The notes beneath the pieces are model-generated. The model searched no databases, was not told the origin of the DNA, and saw nothing but the letters and a program-made list of their open reading frames with translations. Below are positions 24,374-32,370 of a stretch of 64,000 nucleotides of DNA, one piece after another; position 1 is the stretch's first letter; each line of letters opens with the position of its first letter. The stretch covers positions 930,001-994,000 of the forward strand of contig NZ_JAUSXK010000001.1 of NCBI RefSeq assembly GCF_030815955.1. The letters are read 5' to 3'. Made by a program: the position numbers and the translations under genes. The stretch is from Microbacterium murale. Lineage in GTDB: Bacteria; Actinomycetota; Actinomycetes; Actinomycetales; Microbacteriaceae.

Positions 24374-25201
24374 ATGGACAGCGAAGAGGCTTCCCCCGGC
24401 TCACGTCGGCTGCTGGTGGATCTCGATCGGACCGTCGCGGATCAGGCGGATCGCCACGCGCTGGAGCTCGAGTCGCTACTGGCGATCCTGCGCTCGCCGC
24501 GGCTTGATGACAAGTCAGCGCGGTCATCCGCGATAGACACCGCGGCGTCAGCGCTGGTGCGGTTGCGGACCGAGGCCGACGAACAGCGAAGCTCGATACT
24601 CGAACCGGTCGTCGGAGCGTTCGCTCGATTGCGAAGCGACCTGCGACCCCTGGAGCGTTTCGGTTCACTCGAGATCCAGTTCGTCGAGCCGCCGGCCACA
24701 GGACGCGCATTGCCCAGCGAGGTCGCCCACGCCGCGCGGGCGATCGTCCGCAACACCATCCTCGGGCTGGTCGACGGGGGCGATGTGCACCGTGTTCGGG
24801 TGCAGTGGGACTGCGACGGGCTGAACCTTCTGGTCAGCATCCGGGACGACGGGCCTGGCGATCTGACCGTGCACGATGAGACGCTTCGGCCGATCGCCGA
24901 GCGAGTCACATCGTTGGATGGCGTTCTGCGCGTCGACGCCACCCCGGGGTGGGGGTCCTCCGTCGATGTGCGTCTCCCGCTGGATCCCCGTTCTGACACC
25001 AAGCCGCTCGCCGACGGTGCATCCCTCACGACGCGCGAGCACGATGTGCTGCGCCTCGTCACCGCTGGGGAGCGCAACCAGGCGATCGCCGTCCAACTCG
25101 GGATCAGCGCGAACACCGTCAAGTTCCACGTGTCGAACCTGCTGCGGAAAGTCGGCGCCAGCACGAGAGCCGAGCTGACAGCGCTCGCGCTGGCCCGCTA
25201 G
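24374..25201 (+). CDS. LuxR-type regulator with a histidine-kinase-like ATPase domain
   Basis: 275 aa. The C-terminal 60 residues are a LuxR/NarL DNA-binding domain (LTTREHDVLRLVTAGERNQA, LGISANTVKFHVSNLLRKVG). The middle resembles a GHKL ATPase: ARAIVRNTIL in the N-box position, LVSIRDDGPGD as the G1 box, and a terminal DATPGWGSSVDVRLPL. The N-terminal 100 residues are helical with no receiver domain. So sensor-kinase ATPase and DNA-binding output are in one chain, without a phosphoacceptor aspartate. It may respond to ATP or a related ligand. It follows the fdhA-glcG pair by 68 bp on the same strand but has its own leaderless promoter. Confidence 0.8.
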   Translation: MDSEEASPGSRRLLVDLDRTVADQADRHALELESLLAILRSPRLDDKSARSSAIDTAASALVRLRTEADEQRSSILEPVVGAFARLRSDLRPLERFGSLEIQFVEPPATGRALPSEVAHAARAIVRNTILGLVDGGDVHRVRVQWDCDGLNLLVSIRDDGPGDLTVHDETLRPIAERVTSLDGVLRVDATPGWGSSVDVRLPLDPRSDTKPLADGASLTTREHDVLRLVTAGERNQAIAVQLGISANTVKFHVSNLLRKVGASTRAELTALALAR

Positions 25202-25208
25202 CGGCGTC

Positions 25209-25820
25209 TCAAGGATCCACGGTGCTCTGCGGACGGAAGCCGTGCAGCGCAGCATTCAGTGCTCGACTCATCTCTTCGTGCCTGCTCCCGCCAGTCTCCA
25301 CATCGCTGAATCTCATCAACCCTGCGCCTTCGACGGCGCCGATCGCGGCGCCGACCATCGGCGCGACCGTCTCAACGGGAGTATCAGTCTCCGCAGCGAT
25401 TCGTGTGGCGAGTCCCCGCGCGAGGTTCATCAGCTGCGCAGCGAGCGATCGTGGAATCTCTCCACCCAGCGCCGCATTCACACGAATGCGAGCGAGCCGC
25501 GCGACGTCACCACGGCACGCTGCGTCGATCATGGCCTGGACAGCAGCGTGGACCCTGTCGACGGGTCGCGGTGAGTCAGCCTCGTGGGCTACGCGCCATG
25601 CCAGCTCCGCAAAATCCTGCACGTGAGAGAAGAGCAGATCTTCCTTCGCGGGGAAATGCACGTAGAAGGTGCGCTCCGATACTCCCGCGCGATGCACGAT
25701 CTCGGCAACCGTCGTCTCGGAGTAGCCCTGGGATTCGAACAGGTGCAGTGCGCTGTCCAGAAGCGCCCGGCGTGTGCGCCGACGACGCGCCTCATGCCCG
25801 TTCGCGATGTTCGGTGACAT
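25209..25820 (-). CDS. TetR-family repressor of the divergent SDR gene
   Basis: 203 aa. N-terminal helix-turn-helix: TRRALLDSALHLFESQGYSE, TTVAEIVHRAGVSERTFYVH, FPAKEDLLF. The C-terminal ligand domain is variable. A perfect palindrome at 25850-25865 lies between it and the divergent SDR gene and overlaps both -35 regions, so the repressor likely controls both. TAGATT lies 6 nt before the ATG, a leaderless arrangement. Confidence 0.88.
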   Translation of the reverse strand: MSPNIANGHEARRRRTRRALLDSALHLFESQGYSETTVAEIVHRAGVSERTFYVHFPAKEDLLFSHVQDFAELAWRVAHEADSPRPVDRVHAAVQAMIDAACRGDVARLARIRVNAALGGEIPRSLAAQLMNLARGLATRIAAETDTPVETVAPMVGAAIGAVEGAGLMRFSDVETGGSRHEEMSRALNAALHGFRPQSTVDP

Positions 25821-25826
25821 GCGTCA

Positions 25827-25832
25827 AATCTA
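25827..25832 (-). promoter_or_regulatory. Leaderless-type -10 box of tetR
   Basis: TAGATT on the minus strand, 6 nt before the ATG at 25820; its -35 region falls inside the palindrome at 25850-25865. Confidence 0.45.
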
Positions 25833-25849
25833 CGGGTCTTCGGCAGAAG

Positions 25850-25865
25850 ATTGCAGATATGCAAT
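25850..25865. promoter_or_regulatory. TetR operator-like palindrome in divergent promoter
   Basis: ATTGCAGATATGCAAT: perfect 6-bp arms with a 4-nt centre, in the 65-bp gap between divergent tetR and SDR genes. Confidence 0.65.
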
Positions 25866-25879
25866 TATTAGCTCAGGAT
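25851..25879 (+). promoter_or_regulatory. Promoter of the SDR gene
   Basis: TTGCAG (25851-25856), 17 nt, CAGGAT (25874-25879), then 6 nt to the ATG at 25886. The palindrome covers the -35 box. Confidence 0.5.
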
Positions 25880-25885
25880 TGGAGC

Positions 25886-26737
25886 ATGGGATCCAGAGCG
25901 CGGATTTACGTCGTCACCGGTGCAGACTCCGGTCTCGGCAAGGCGGTGGCCGAGCGGCTCGCCGCTCGAGGCGAGGTGATCACCTGCGGGATGGGCGGCT
26001 CGGTCGATGTGCAGGCCGACCTGACCGCACCCTCCGGGCGGGCTCATCTGCTCGATGAGGTCCGTGCGCGCGGCGACGGCAGATTGGATGGTCTGGTCGC
26101 CGCTGCGGGAATGGGATCCGCCCGAGCGGAGACGATCGCGCTCAACTACTTCGGGACGATTGCAGTTCTGGAAGGGCTTCGCGAGTCACTCGCCGCCTCG
26201 GAGGCCCCTTCCGCGGTCGTCGTGTCATCGTCCTCGACACTCAACCGCGGCAGCCGCGCTCTCCTGCGCGCCTGCATTCGCGGGGATGAGGCGAAAGCTC
26301 TCGCCACGGCGCACCGTCTCGTGCGCACCGGACGCGGCAGTCAGATCTATCGCTCGAGCAAGATCGCTCTCAATCACTGGGTCCGAGCCGCATCCGTGGC
26401 CCCTGAGTGGGCCGGCCGAGGAGTCGTCCTCAATGCAGTGGCACCGGGCATCATCGCCACCGACATCGTCATGCGCACCTGGGAGCGCGACCGCGCTCTG
26501 CTGGAAATCGCGCTGCCGCAACCCCTCGGCATTCCGGGCCCGGTCGGGCCCGTCGCCGATCTGCTCGTGCACCTGGCCTCGCCCGAGAACCGGTTCATGA
26601 CGGGACAGATCATCTACTGCGACGGCGGAACAGACGCGCTCACGCGCGGATCACGACCGCAGGGGCGGTATCTGCGCTATCGCCCCCGCGAGATCGTGTC
26701 GATGCTGCGCGAATCACGACGTCAGCAGACCAGCTGA
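25886..26737 (+). CDS. Short-chain dehydrogenase/reductase (3-alpha-HSD-like)
   Basis: 283 aa from the ATG at 25886. Cofactor motif TGADSGLGKAVAERL, then VQADLTAP, LVAAAGMG and ALNYFGTIAVLEGL. The catalytic pair is in YRSSK, with Ser in VVSSSST. The end reads MTGQIIYCDGGTDAL, as in classical SDR enzymes, then a basic extension of about 28 residues. It is of the same compact subtype as the SDR at 40782-41567, and each sits next to a TetR gene. NAD(P)-dependent oxidation of an alcohol or steroid-like substrate is likely; the substrate is unknown. Confidence 0.87.
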   Translation: MGSRARIYVVTGADSGLGKAVAERLAARGEVITCGMGGSVDVQADLTAPSGRAHLLDEVRARGDGRLDGLVAAAGMGSARAETIALNYFGTIAVLEGLRESLAASEAPSAVVVSSSSTLNRGSRALLRACIRGDEAKALATAHRLVRTGRGSQIYRSSKIALNHWVRAASVAPEWAGRGVVLNAVAPGIIATDIVMRTWERDRALLEIALPQPLGIPGPVGPVADLLVHLASPENRFMTGQIIYCDGGTDALTRGSRPQGRYLRYRPREIVSMLRESRRQQTS

Positions 26738-26749
26738 TCCCGCGGTCGC

Positions 26750-27127
26750 CTACGCCTCCGGTTCCTCCTGCAACGCACGCACCTCGATGCGGCACTGCAG
26801 CGCGTTCGATGCCTTGATCGCCCATTCGACGGCGGCGTCGGCATCAGCGGCTTCGATCACCCAGAAGCCACCCACGTAAGACGCCGCTTCCACGAACGGC
26901 TCGTCCAGCACCTGCGTCTGACCAGAGGAGACATCGACGGTCTTCGCGGTCGAAGGCGGGTACAGGCCGCCGGCAAAGACCAGAGCACCGGAGTCTTTCA
27001 GCACGGTGTTGAACTCATCGACTGCCGCCATGACAGCGGCGAGCTCCGCCGGGTCGAACTCCTGCATCGACTCCATCGTCGGTTCGGTCGCCGAGTCGTG
27101 CGGCACGGTCAAGAAGTACTGAGTCAT
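26750..27127 (-). CDS. YCII-related domain protein
   Basis: 125 aa from the ATG at 27127, with AGAGGA upstream. MTQYFLTVPHDSA, the central FAGGLYPPSTAKTVDV and YVGGFWVIEAADADAAVEWA match the YCII/DGPF family (ferredoxin-like fold, small cytoplasmic proteins often coded near ECF sigma factors). No sigma gene lies nearby. Biochemical role unknown. It is 44 bp downstream of the CPBP protease on the same strand. Confidence 0.82.
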   Translation of the reverse strand: MTQYFLTVPHDSATEPTMESMQEFDPAELAAVMAAVDEFNTVLKDSGALVFAGGLYPPSTAKTVDVSSGQTQVLDEPFVEAASYVGGFWVIEAADADAAVEWAIKASNALQCRIEVRALQEEPEA

Positions 27128-27171
27128 GATTGATCCTCTCGGTTCTGGGCCACGGGATGTCGGCCCTCTCA

Positions 27172-27930
27172 CTAGTACGTCGAATGGATGACGCGCGGAT
27201 CGACATCGTCCGAAGAATTTCTTCTCGACCCCAGCAGCGGACGCAGGGTCAGCGCTGCGGTCGCGACGAAGGCGACGCAGGTGATCACGACGACGGCATC
27301 CGGAAGCGGATTCGCCGAGAGGATCGTCGTGAAGTCAGCACCGCCGTGCACGAGCACGAGCGGGAGCACCCAGCGGAATCGATACTGGAACGCGGCCAGC
27401 CCGATCCCGTAACACGCCGAGACGACGACGTTGAGGAGTACATCATCGACCGTGCGGTTCGAGGTGGCGAACGCGGAGAGGTGCTGCAGACCGAAGAGAG
27501 CGCCGGTGAGTGCCACAGCACCGACGGGTCCGCACGACTCTCGCATCCTCTCCAGCACCACGACGCGGCTGATGAGCTCTTCATTGAGGCCGACCATGAG
27601 CAGGGTGAGTGCCCACAGCCCGAACCCGGGCGGGCGTTCGACGAGACCACCTGGCACCGCCCACAGCAGCACCTCGATCACGAACGGCAGAAGAAGGAGC
27701 AGAGCGGTGCGCCCACGCCACAGTGCGAACAAGCCGGCGCGACGCCAGAGCCCTCGTACGCTCACGAGCACGACGGCGAAGACCACACAGGCGACATTTG
27801 CCGCGAGGCCCAGGTACCAGCCCGAGATGCCCAGCAAGGGAGCCAGCGCGAGAGCTCCCATGATCACGCCGAATCGTAGGAAATGCACACCGAGGCCGAA
27901 GCCTATTGCGCGCCAGCGGTCGTGATTCAC
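27172..27930 (-). CDS. CPBP-family intramembrane metalloprotease
   Basis: 252 aa, multi-pass membrane protein with the CPBP (Abi) motifs: NEELISR with Glu117, Glu118 and Arg122, FGLQHL with His150, and LVHGGADF near residue 200. These form the metal site of Rce1-like intramembrane proteases. Bacterial members have been linked to bacteriocin immunity, processing or phage defence. It starts at a GTG with TAACGT 6 nt upstream, a leaderless signature. No bacteriocin gene is adjacent, although a small peptide gene lies 5.5 kb away. Confidence 0.88.
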   Translation of the reverse strand: MNHDRWRAIGFGLGVHFLRFGVIMGALALAPLLGISGWYLGLAANVACVVFAVVLVSVRGLWRRAGLFALWRGRTALLLLLPFVIEVLLWAVPGGLVERPPGFGLWALTLLMVGLNEELISRVVVLERMRESCGPVGAVALTGALFGLQHLSAFATSNRTVDDVLLNVVVSACYGIGLAAFQYRFRWVLPLVLVHGGADFTTILSANPLPDAVVVITCVAFVATAALTLRPLLGSRRNSSDDVDPRVIHSTY

Positions 27931-27936
27931 TCGCTC

Positions 27937-27942
27937 ACGTTA
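27937..27942 (-). promoter_or_regulatory. Leaderless-type -10 box of the CPBP gene
   Basis: TAACGT on the minus strand, 6 nt before the GTG at 27930. Confidence 0.45.
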
Positions 27943-27976
27943 GGGATGCGCGGTGAACCCCGCGTGAACGGGAAGA

Positions 27977-28978
27977 TCAGGCTGCGGAGCCGATTCTCCG
28001 TTGGGCGTTGAAGCGGCGTCGGTACTCGGAGGGCGTCGTGGCGTACGCGACCCCGAAGTTCTGCCTCAACGTCACGGGGCTGGCGAAACCGCACCTCGAC
28101 GCGATGCCGTCGATGCCGAGATCCGTGAGTTCAAGCAGCCGTCTAGCTTCATCCAGGCGACGTTCGCGCAACCAGGCCGCCGGCGTGTTTCCGGTGCTCT
28201 CTTTGAACGCGCGGATGAAACTGCGAAGGCTCATCCGCGCAGCGCGCGCCATGTCAGCAACACCTATCCGCTCCTCAAGATGCCGGGTCGCCCAGTCGAG
28301 GGCCTCGGAGATCGGACTCAGGGAGTTCAGCTCCGGGACGGGTCGGTGGATGTACTGCGCCTGCCCCCCGCTGCGATGCGGCGCGACGACGAGGCTGCGC
28401 GCCACCTGATTCGCCGCATCCGACCCGAGATGGGAACGAACGAAATGAAGACAGGCATCGATGGCTGCGGCAGTGCCAGCCGACGTCATCACGTCGCCGT
28501 GATCGATGTACAGCACAGTACGGTCGATCTCTGTTCCTGGGTGACGAGAGCTGAACTCGTCGAGGGAATGCCAATGGGTGACGGCCGGGCGGGATCCGAG
28601 CAGACCACTGTCTGCGACCGGGAATGCACCGAGACAGAGACCGGCAACCGCTGCGCCGCTCCTGTGCGCGTGCCGCAACATCTCGACCAGCGGCGCGGAC
28701 GGAGCCCGGAGGTCGCTGTACCAAGAGGCGATCACGATCAGATCTGCGCCGGACGCATCTTCGAGGTCGTGGATCCCACCGATCCGATACCCCTCGGCAG
28801 TGGTGATGTCCGCGCCCTGTTCGTTGAACAGGATGGTCTCCCACTCCGCGAGATGCTGGCGAGTCACCTCGCCGAAGACCATGGGCGGGACGGAGAGATG
28901 GAACATCGTCGCGCCTTCGAACGCGTAGACGGCGATCCTCATCCCGCGCTTTGGCACGGACTCATCGTTATTGTGCAT
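27977..28978 (-). CDS. GlxA-type AraC-family regulator (DJ-1/PfpI domain + AraC HTH)
   Basis: 333 aa as drawn from the ATG at 28978; ATGs at 28996 and 28942 are also possible. The N-terminal DJ-1/PfpI-like domain begins MRIAVYAFEGATMFHLSVPP and keeps the nucleophile-elbow-like AGLCLGAF. The C-terminal AraC domain has ERIGVADMARAARMSLRSFI, RAFKESTGNTPAAWLRERRL and SRCGFASPVTLRQNFGVAY. Such regulators often control amidase or isochorismatase-like genes, and the divergent neighbour is one. A perfect palindrome at 28981-28996 sits at the start region and disfavours the longest start. Confidence 0.87.
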   Translation of the reverse strand: MHNNDESVPKRGMRIAVYAFEGATMFHLSVPPMVFGEVTRQHLAEWETILFNEQGADITTAEGYRIGGIHDLEDASGADLIVIASWYSDLRAPSAPLVEMLRHAHRSGAAVAGLCLGAFPVADSGLLGSRPAVTHWHSLDEFSSRHPGTEIDRTVLYIDHGDVMTSAGTAAAIDACLHFVRSHLGSDAANQVARSLVVAPHRSGGQAQYIHRPVPELNSLSPISEALDWATRHLEERIGVADMARAARMSLRSFIRAFKESTGNTPAAWLRERRLDEARRLLELTDLGIDGIASRCGFASPVTLRQNFGVAYATTPSEYRRRFNAQRRIGSAA

Positions 28979-28980
28979 AC

Positions 28981-28996
28981 GTGCCAATTGTGGCAC
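28981..28996. promoter_or_regulatory. Operator-like palindrome between glxA-type regulator and isochorismatase
   Basis: GTGCCAATTGTGGCAC: perfect 6-bp arms, 4-nt centre, in the divergent gap. An extra TTGGCAC half-site lies at 28951-28957. Confidence 0.55.
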
Positions 28997-29053
28997 GGGT
29001 TCGCGTGGCGGAGGCTGGATGGCAAGATCCGCTCACGTCCACCAGGAGAACTC

Positions 29054-29686
29054 ATGCCCGCTCCCCGTCGCGCCCTCGTCGTCATCGACCCTCAGCAGGA
29101 ATACTTCACCGGCCTCCTGCGCATCCAGTATCCGCCGCGGGAGGAATCGATCCAGCGGATCGCCTATGCCATCAACGCCGCAGAACAGGCCGGGATCCCG
29201 GTGGTCATGGTGCAGCACACCGCGGGAGACGACGCGCCGGTGTTCAATCCGACGACGCCGCAATTCCGGCTGCACGCGTCGCTGGAGGATCGCGATTCGA
29301 ATGCGTGGAAGAAGATCGTCAAGAATCACAGCTCGGTCTTTCCCGGCACCGGCCTGCACGAATGGCTCGTCGAGGCTCATATCGACACGATCACCCTGGT
29401 CGGCTACATGACGAACAACTGCGTGCTCGCCACGGCGGCGGACGCCGAAACCCGCGGCATCACGGTAGAGGTGATCGCCGATGCTACCGGGGCCATCGAC
29501 ATCGCCAACGACGCAGGATCGGTCGACGCCGAGACCGTGCACACGACCCTGATGGCTCTGCTGAACTCGAACTGGGCCGCCGTCGCTCCGGCCGCGACCT
29601 GGGTCGAGGCGCTCGAGACGGGCACGCCCCTTCGCAAGGGGAACCTGCCCGAGTCGGCTGCCCGGGGCGCCTCCGCTCATGCCTGA
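29054..29686 (+). CDS. Isochorismatase-family cysteine hydrolase
   Basis: 210 aa from the ATG at 29054, with AGGAGA upstream. The catalytic triad is visible: Asp12 (VVIDPQ), Lys90 (KIVKNHSSVF) and Cys123 (GYMTNNCV). The family hydrolyses amides or vinyl ethers (isochorismate, nicotinamide, N-carbamoyl compounds). No siderophore genes surround it, so an amidase role is more likely than isochorismate cleavage. Its expression is probably controlled by the divergent GlxA-type regulator. Confidence 0.88.
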   Translation: MPAPRRALVVIDPQQEYFTGLLRIQYPPREESIQRIAYAINAAEQAGIPVVMVQHTAGDDAPVFNPTTPQFRLHASLEDRDSNAWKKIVKNHSSVFPGTGLHEWLVEAHIDTITLVGYMTNNCVLATAADAETRGITVEVIADATGAIDIANDAGSVDAETVHTTLMALLNSNWAAVAPAATWVEALETGTPLRKGNLPESAARGASAHA

Positions 29687-29709
29687 CGCCCACCCCGTTG
29701 CGTGCGCGC

Positions 29710-30093
29710 TCAGCTCGTGACGGGGTCCGCAGAGCGCTGATCGTAGGCATCGCGGGCGACGAGCACTTCCTCGATATGGTGCTCGGCCCACCGACCCAGC
29801 GCGGTGAGCGGCTCGCGAAGAGTCAGGCCGAGGAGCGTGAGCTCGTACTCCACCCGAGGAGGCATCTCGTCATACGCGGTTCGCGTCAGCAGGCCGTCGC
29901 GCTCGAGGTCCCGAAGGGTATCTGCGAGCACTTTGCCGCTGATGCCGCCCACTCTGTCACGGATGGCGCCGAACCGGGCCGGCCCGTCGCTCAGTGCGAT
30001 CACGATCATGGCCGTCCACTTGTTCGCGACCCTCGCCAGCGAGGTGCGCGAGGGGCAACTGGCCAACATGACGTTCCACACCGGATCGGACAT
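29710..30093 (-). CDS. HxlR-family regulator
   Basis: 127 aa with the family pattern: CPSRTSLARVANKWTAMIVI, LSDGPARFGAIRDRVGGISG, KVLADTLRDLERDGLLTRTA and PPRVEYELTLLGLTL. One cysteine (Cys14) lies before the DNA-binding domain at the place used by redox- or aldehyde-sensing HxlR proteins. The divergent SnoaL-like gene is the likely target. Three GGTTAC/GGTAAC half-sites lie in the gap. Confidence 0.9.
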   Translation of the reverse strand: MSDPVWNVMLASCPSRTSLARVANKWTAMIVIALSDGPARFGAIRDRVGGISGKVLADTLRDLERDGLLTRTAYDEMPPRVEYELTLLGLTLREPLTALGRWAEHHIEEVLVARDAYDQRSADPVTS

Positions 30094-30109
30094 CAGAACT
30101 TCTCTCCAT

Positions 30110-30134
30110 GGTTACGTTGAGGTAACAGGTTACC
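30110..30134. promoter_or_regulatory. HxlR operator-like repeats
   Basis: GGTTAC at 30110-30115, GGTAAC at 30121-30126 and GTTACC at 30129-30134. The last two form the palindrome GGTAAC-AG-GTTACC; the first two form a second, wider inverted pair. All lie in the hxlR/SnoaL divergent gap. Confidence 0.55.
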
Positions 30135-30176
30135 AAATGTAATCATTGCAGCATCCCCCCGACGAAGGAGACAAAG

Positions 30177-30596
30177 ATGACCGATGCGACCCCCGAAACC
30201 GTTGCCAACACATATTTCGACGCCCTCGGACGCGGCGACTTTCCCACTGTCATGGCGCAGTTCAGCGACAGCGTCGTATGGCACCAGCCCGGATCGAACC
30301 GGTTCTCCGGCACGCACACCGGGCTGGAGGGGGTCGGCGCGCTTCTCGGCGGTATGACCGAGACCAGCGAAGGAACCTTCGCGCTCTTCGTCACCGGCCC
30401 GGCGATGGTCAATGGCGAGCTCGTCGCCGTGCCCGTTCGTTTCTCCGGACACCGAGCGGATGCCGCGATGGACATGGCCGGCATCGATCTGCTCACGGTC
30501 CGCGACGGAAAGATCGTCGAGGTGCATCTGTTCTCCGAGGATGCCGCGAGCGAGGACGCCTTCTGGGGGCAGGGGACGATCAGCGAACAGGACTGA
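30177..30596 (+). CDS. SnoaL-like / NTF2-fold protein
   Basis: 139 aa with GAAGGAG upstream. ETVANTYFDALGRGDFPTVM, SDSVVWHQPGSNRFSGTHTG and IDLLTVRDGKIVEVHLFSED follow the SnoaL-like domain of small alpha+beta-barrel proteins that bind or isomerise small hydrophobic molecules. The ligand is unknown. It is divergent from an HxlR regulator, a frequent pairing for stress- or aldehyde-responsive genes. The acyl-CoA ligase gene follows from its own promoter. Confidence 0.85.
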   Translation: MTDATPETVANTYFDALGRGDFPTVMAQFSDSVVWHQPGSNRFSGTHTGLEGVGALLGGMTETSEGTFALFVTGPAMVNGELVAVPVRFSGHRADAAMDMAGIDLLTVRDGKIVEVHLFSEDAASEDAFWGQGTISEQD

Positions 30597-30611
30597 CGGG
30601 ATCGCAGACGG

Positions 30612-30640
30612 CTGACAGACAGCAGGGTTCGAGGCAGGAT
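30612..30640 (+). promoter_or_regulatory. Promoter of the acyl-CoA ligase gene (leaderless)
   Basis: CTGACA (30612-30617), 17 nt, CAGGAT (30635-30640), then 6 nt to the ATG at 30647. Confidence 0.5.
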
Positions 30641-30646
30641 GGAATC

Positions 30647-32341
30647 ATGACCGCCCATCCACTCGAATCACGGCCATGGCTCGATTCCTATGCGGAAGAC
30701 GTGCCGGCGGAGATCCCAGAGCCGACGCAGACCTTGTCGGAGATGATGTCGGCGAGCGTGAAGGCGTTCGGGAGACGTCCGGCGCTCGAATTCTTCGGTG
30801 CCGTCACGACGTACCGCGATCTCGGAGAGCAGATCGAACGCGCGGCGGAGGGGTTACGGCGAATCGGAGTCGGTAAAGGTGACCGAGTCGCCCTGGTGTT
30901 GCCCAACTGTCCGCAGCACGTCGTCGCCTTCTACGCAGCGCTCCGTCTCGGTGCGATCGTGGTCGAGCACAACCCGCTCTACACGCCGCGAGAGCTGAGG
31001 CACCAGTTCGAGGATCACGGTGCGCGCGTCGCGATCGTCTGGGACAAGGCCGTCGACAATGTGGCCGACTTTCCCGCAGACCTCAAGATCGAGCACATCG
31101 TGAGCGTCGACATCACGGCGGCGATGCCCATCTCAAAGCGCCTGGCACTCCGCCTGCCGGTGCCGAAGGCGCGTGCGGCCAGAGCGAAGTTGACCGGCAC
31201 TCCGAAAGCACGACACCTCGTCGCTTGGAAGCAGTTGGTCAGTCACAAGCGGCTCTCGCGGCGCGTAGCAGGGCCGAGGCTGGGTGACACCGCGCTGCTG
31301 CAGTACACGAGCGGGACCACGGGCACTCCGAAAGGAGCGATCCTCACCCATTCGAACCTCCGCGCCAATGCGATGCAGGGGCGCGCATGGGTGCCGGGAC
31401 TCGTCGATGGCGAGGAGACGTTCTACGCCGTACTGCCGTTGTTCCATGCCTACGGCATGACGCTGTGCCTGACCTTCGCGATGAGCATCGGAGCGAGACT
31501 CGTCCTCTTCCCGGCATTCGATCTGGGTCTGGTCACGGAGGCGGCGCGCTCCAGCCCGCCGACCTTCCTTCCGGCCGTACCGCCGATCTATGACGCGCTG
31601 GCCCGCGCGGCGTCCCGTGGGACCATCGATCTCTCGACGGTCAGGTTCGCGATATCCGGCGCGATGAGCCTTCCCGTCGCAACGGTGCAGCGCTGGGAGG
31701 AGGCGACCGGGGGTCTTCTCGTCGAAGGCTATGGCATGACCGAGAGTTCACCCGTCGCGCTCGGCAACCCGATGGGAACCACCCGCCGTCCCGGAACTGT
31801 CGGCGTGCCGTTTCCGAGTACCGAGATCCGTGTCGTCGACCCCGCGGACCCTGCCGTCGACATGCCGGCCGGCGAGCGCGGCGAACTCCTCGTCCGCGGT
31901 CCGCAGATCTTCCAGGGGTACTGGAGGCGTCCGGGAGACACCGCCGACGCCCTGCTTGCAGACGGCTGGCTTCGCACCGGGGACATCGCCGAGGTCTCCG
32001 CCGACGGGTTCGTGACGATCGTCGACCGACTCAAGGAGCTCATCATCACCGGCGGCTTCAACGTGTCGCCCAGCGAGGTGGAGAGTGCATTGGAGGCGCA
32101 TCCCGACGTCGTCGCTGCCGCCGTCGTGGGCCTCCCGAGATCCAGCGGAAGCGAGGAAGTCGCCGCTGCCGTCGTGCTCCGAGAGGGCGCCGAGCTCAAC
32201 GCGGATGCACTGCGGGACTTCTGCCGCACCCGGCTCACCCCGTACAAGGTGCCCCGGCGCATCACCGTCGTCGACGACCTCCCCCGCTCACTCATCGGCA
32301 AGGTGCTCCGTCGCCAAGTGCGGGAGCAATTGCTCGCCTGA
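30647..32341 (+). CDS. Long-chain fatty acid--CoA ligase (FadD-like, AMP-forming)
   Basis: 564 aa from the ATG at 30647. ANL-superfamily motifs: LQYTSGTTGTPKGAILTH (A3, ATP binding), VEGYGMTESSP (A5), GWLRTGDIAEV (A7), LKELIITGGFNVSPSEVE (A8) and the terminal lysine in SLIGKVLRRQ (A10). It should activate a fatty or aromatic acid to an adenylate and then the CoA thioester in the cytoplasm. The length and the DSYAEDVPAEIPEPTQTLSE start fit actinobacterial FadD proteins. No beta-oxidation genes are adjacent. Confidence 0.9.
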   Translation: MTAHPLESRPWLDSYAEDVPAEIPEPTQTLSEMMSASVKAFGRRPALEFFGAVTTYRDLGEQIERAAEGLRRIGVGKGDRVALVLPNCPQHVVAFYAALRLGAIVVEHNPLYTPRELRHQFEDHGARVAIVWDKAVDNVADFPADLKIEHIVSVDITAAMPISKRLALRLPVPKARAARAKLTGTPKARHLVAWKQLVSHKRLSRRVAGPRLGDTALLQYTSGTTGTPKGAILTHSNLRANAMQGRAWVPGLVDGEETFYAVLPLFHAYGMTLCLTFAMSIGARLVLFPAFDLGLVTEAARSSPPTFLPAVPPIYDALARAASRGTIDLSTVRFAISGAMSLPVATVQRWEEATGGLLVEGYGMTESSPVALGNPMGTTRRPGTVGVPFPSTEIRVVDPADPAVDMPAGERGELLVRGPQIFQGYWRRPGDTADALLADGWLRTGDIAEVSADGFVTIVDRLKELIITGGFNVSPSEVESALEAHPDVVAAAVVGLPRSSGSEEVAAAVVLREGAELNADALRDFCRTRLTPYKVPRRITVVDDLPRSLIGKVLRRQVREQLLA

Positions 32342-32370
32342 GCGGGAGCCGCGCTCAGCGCACTGACTTC

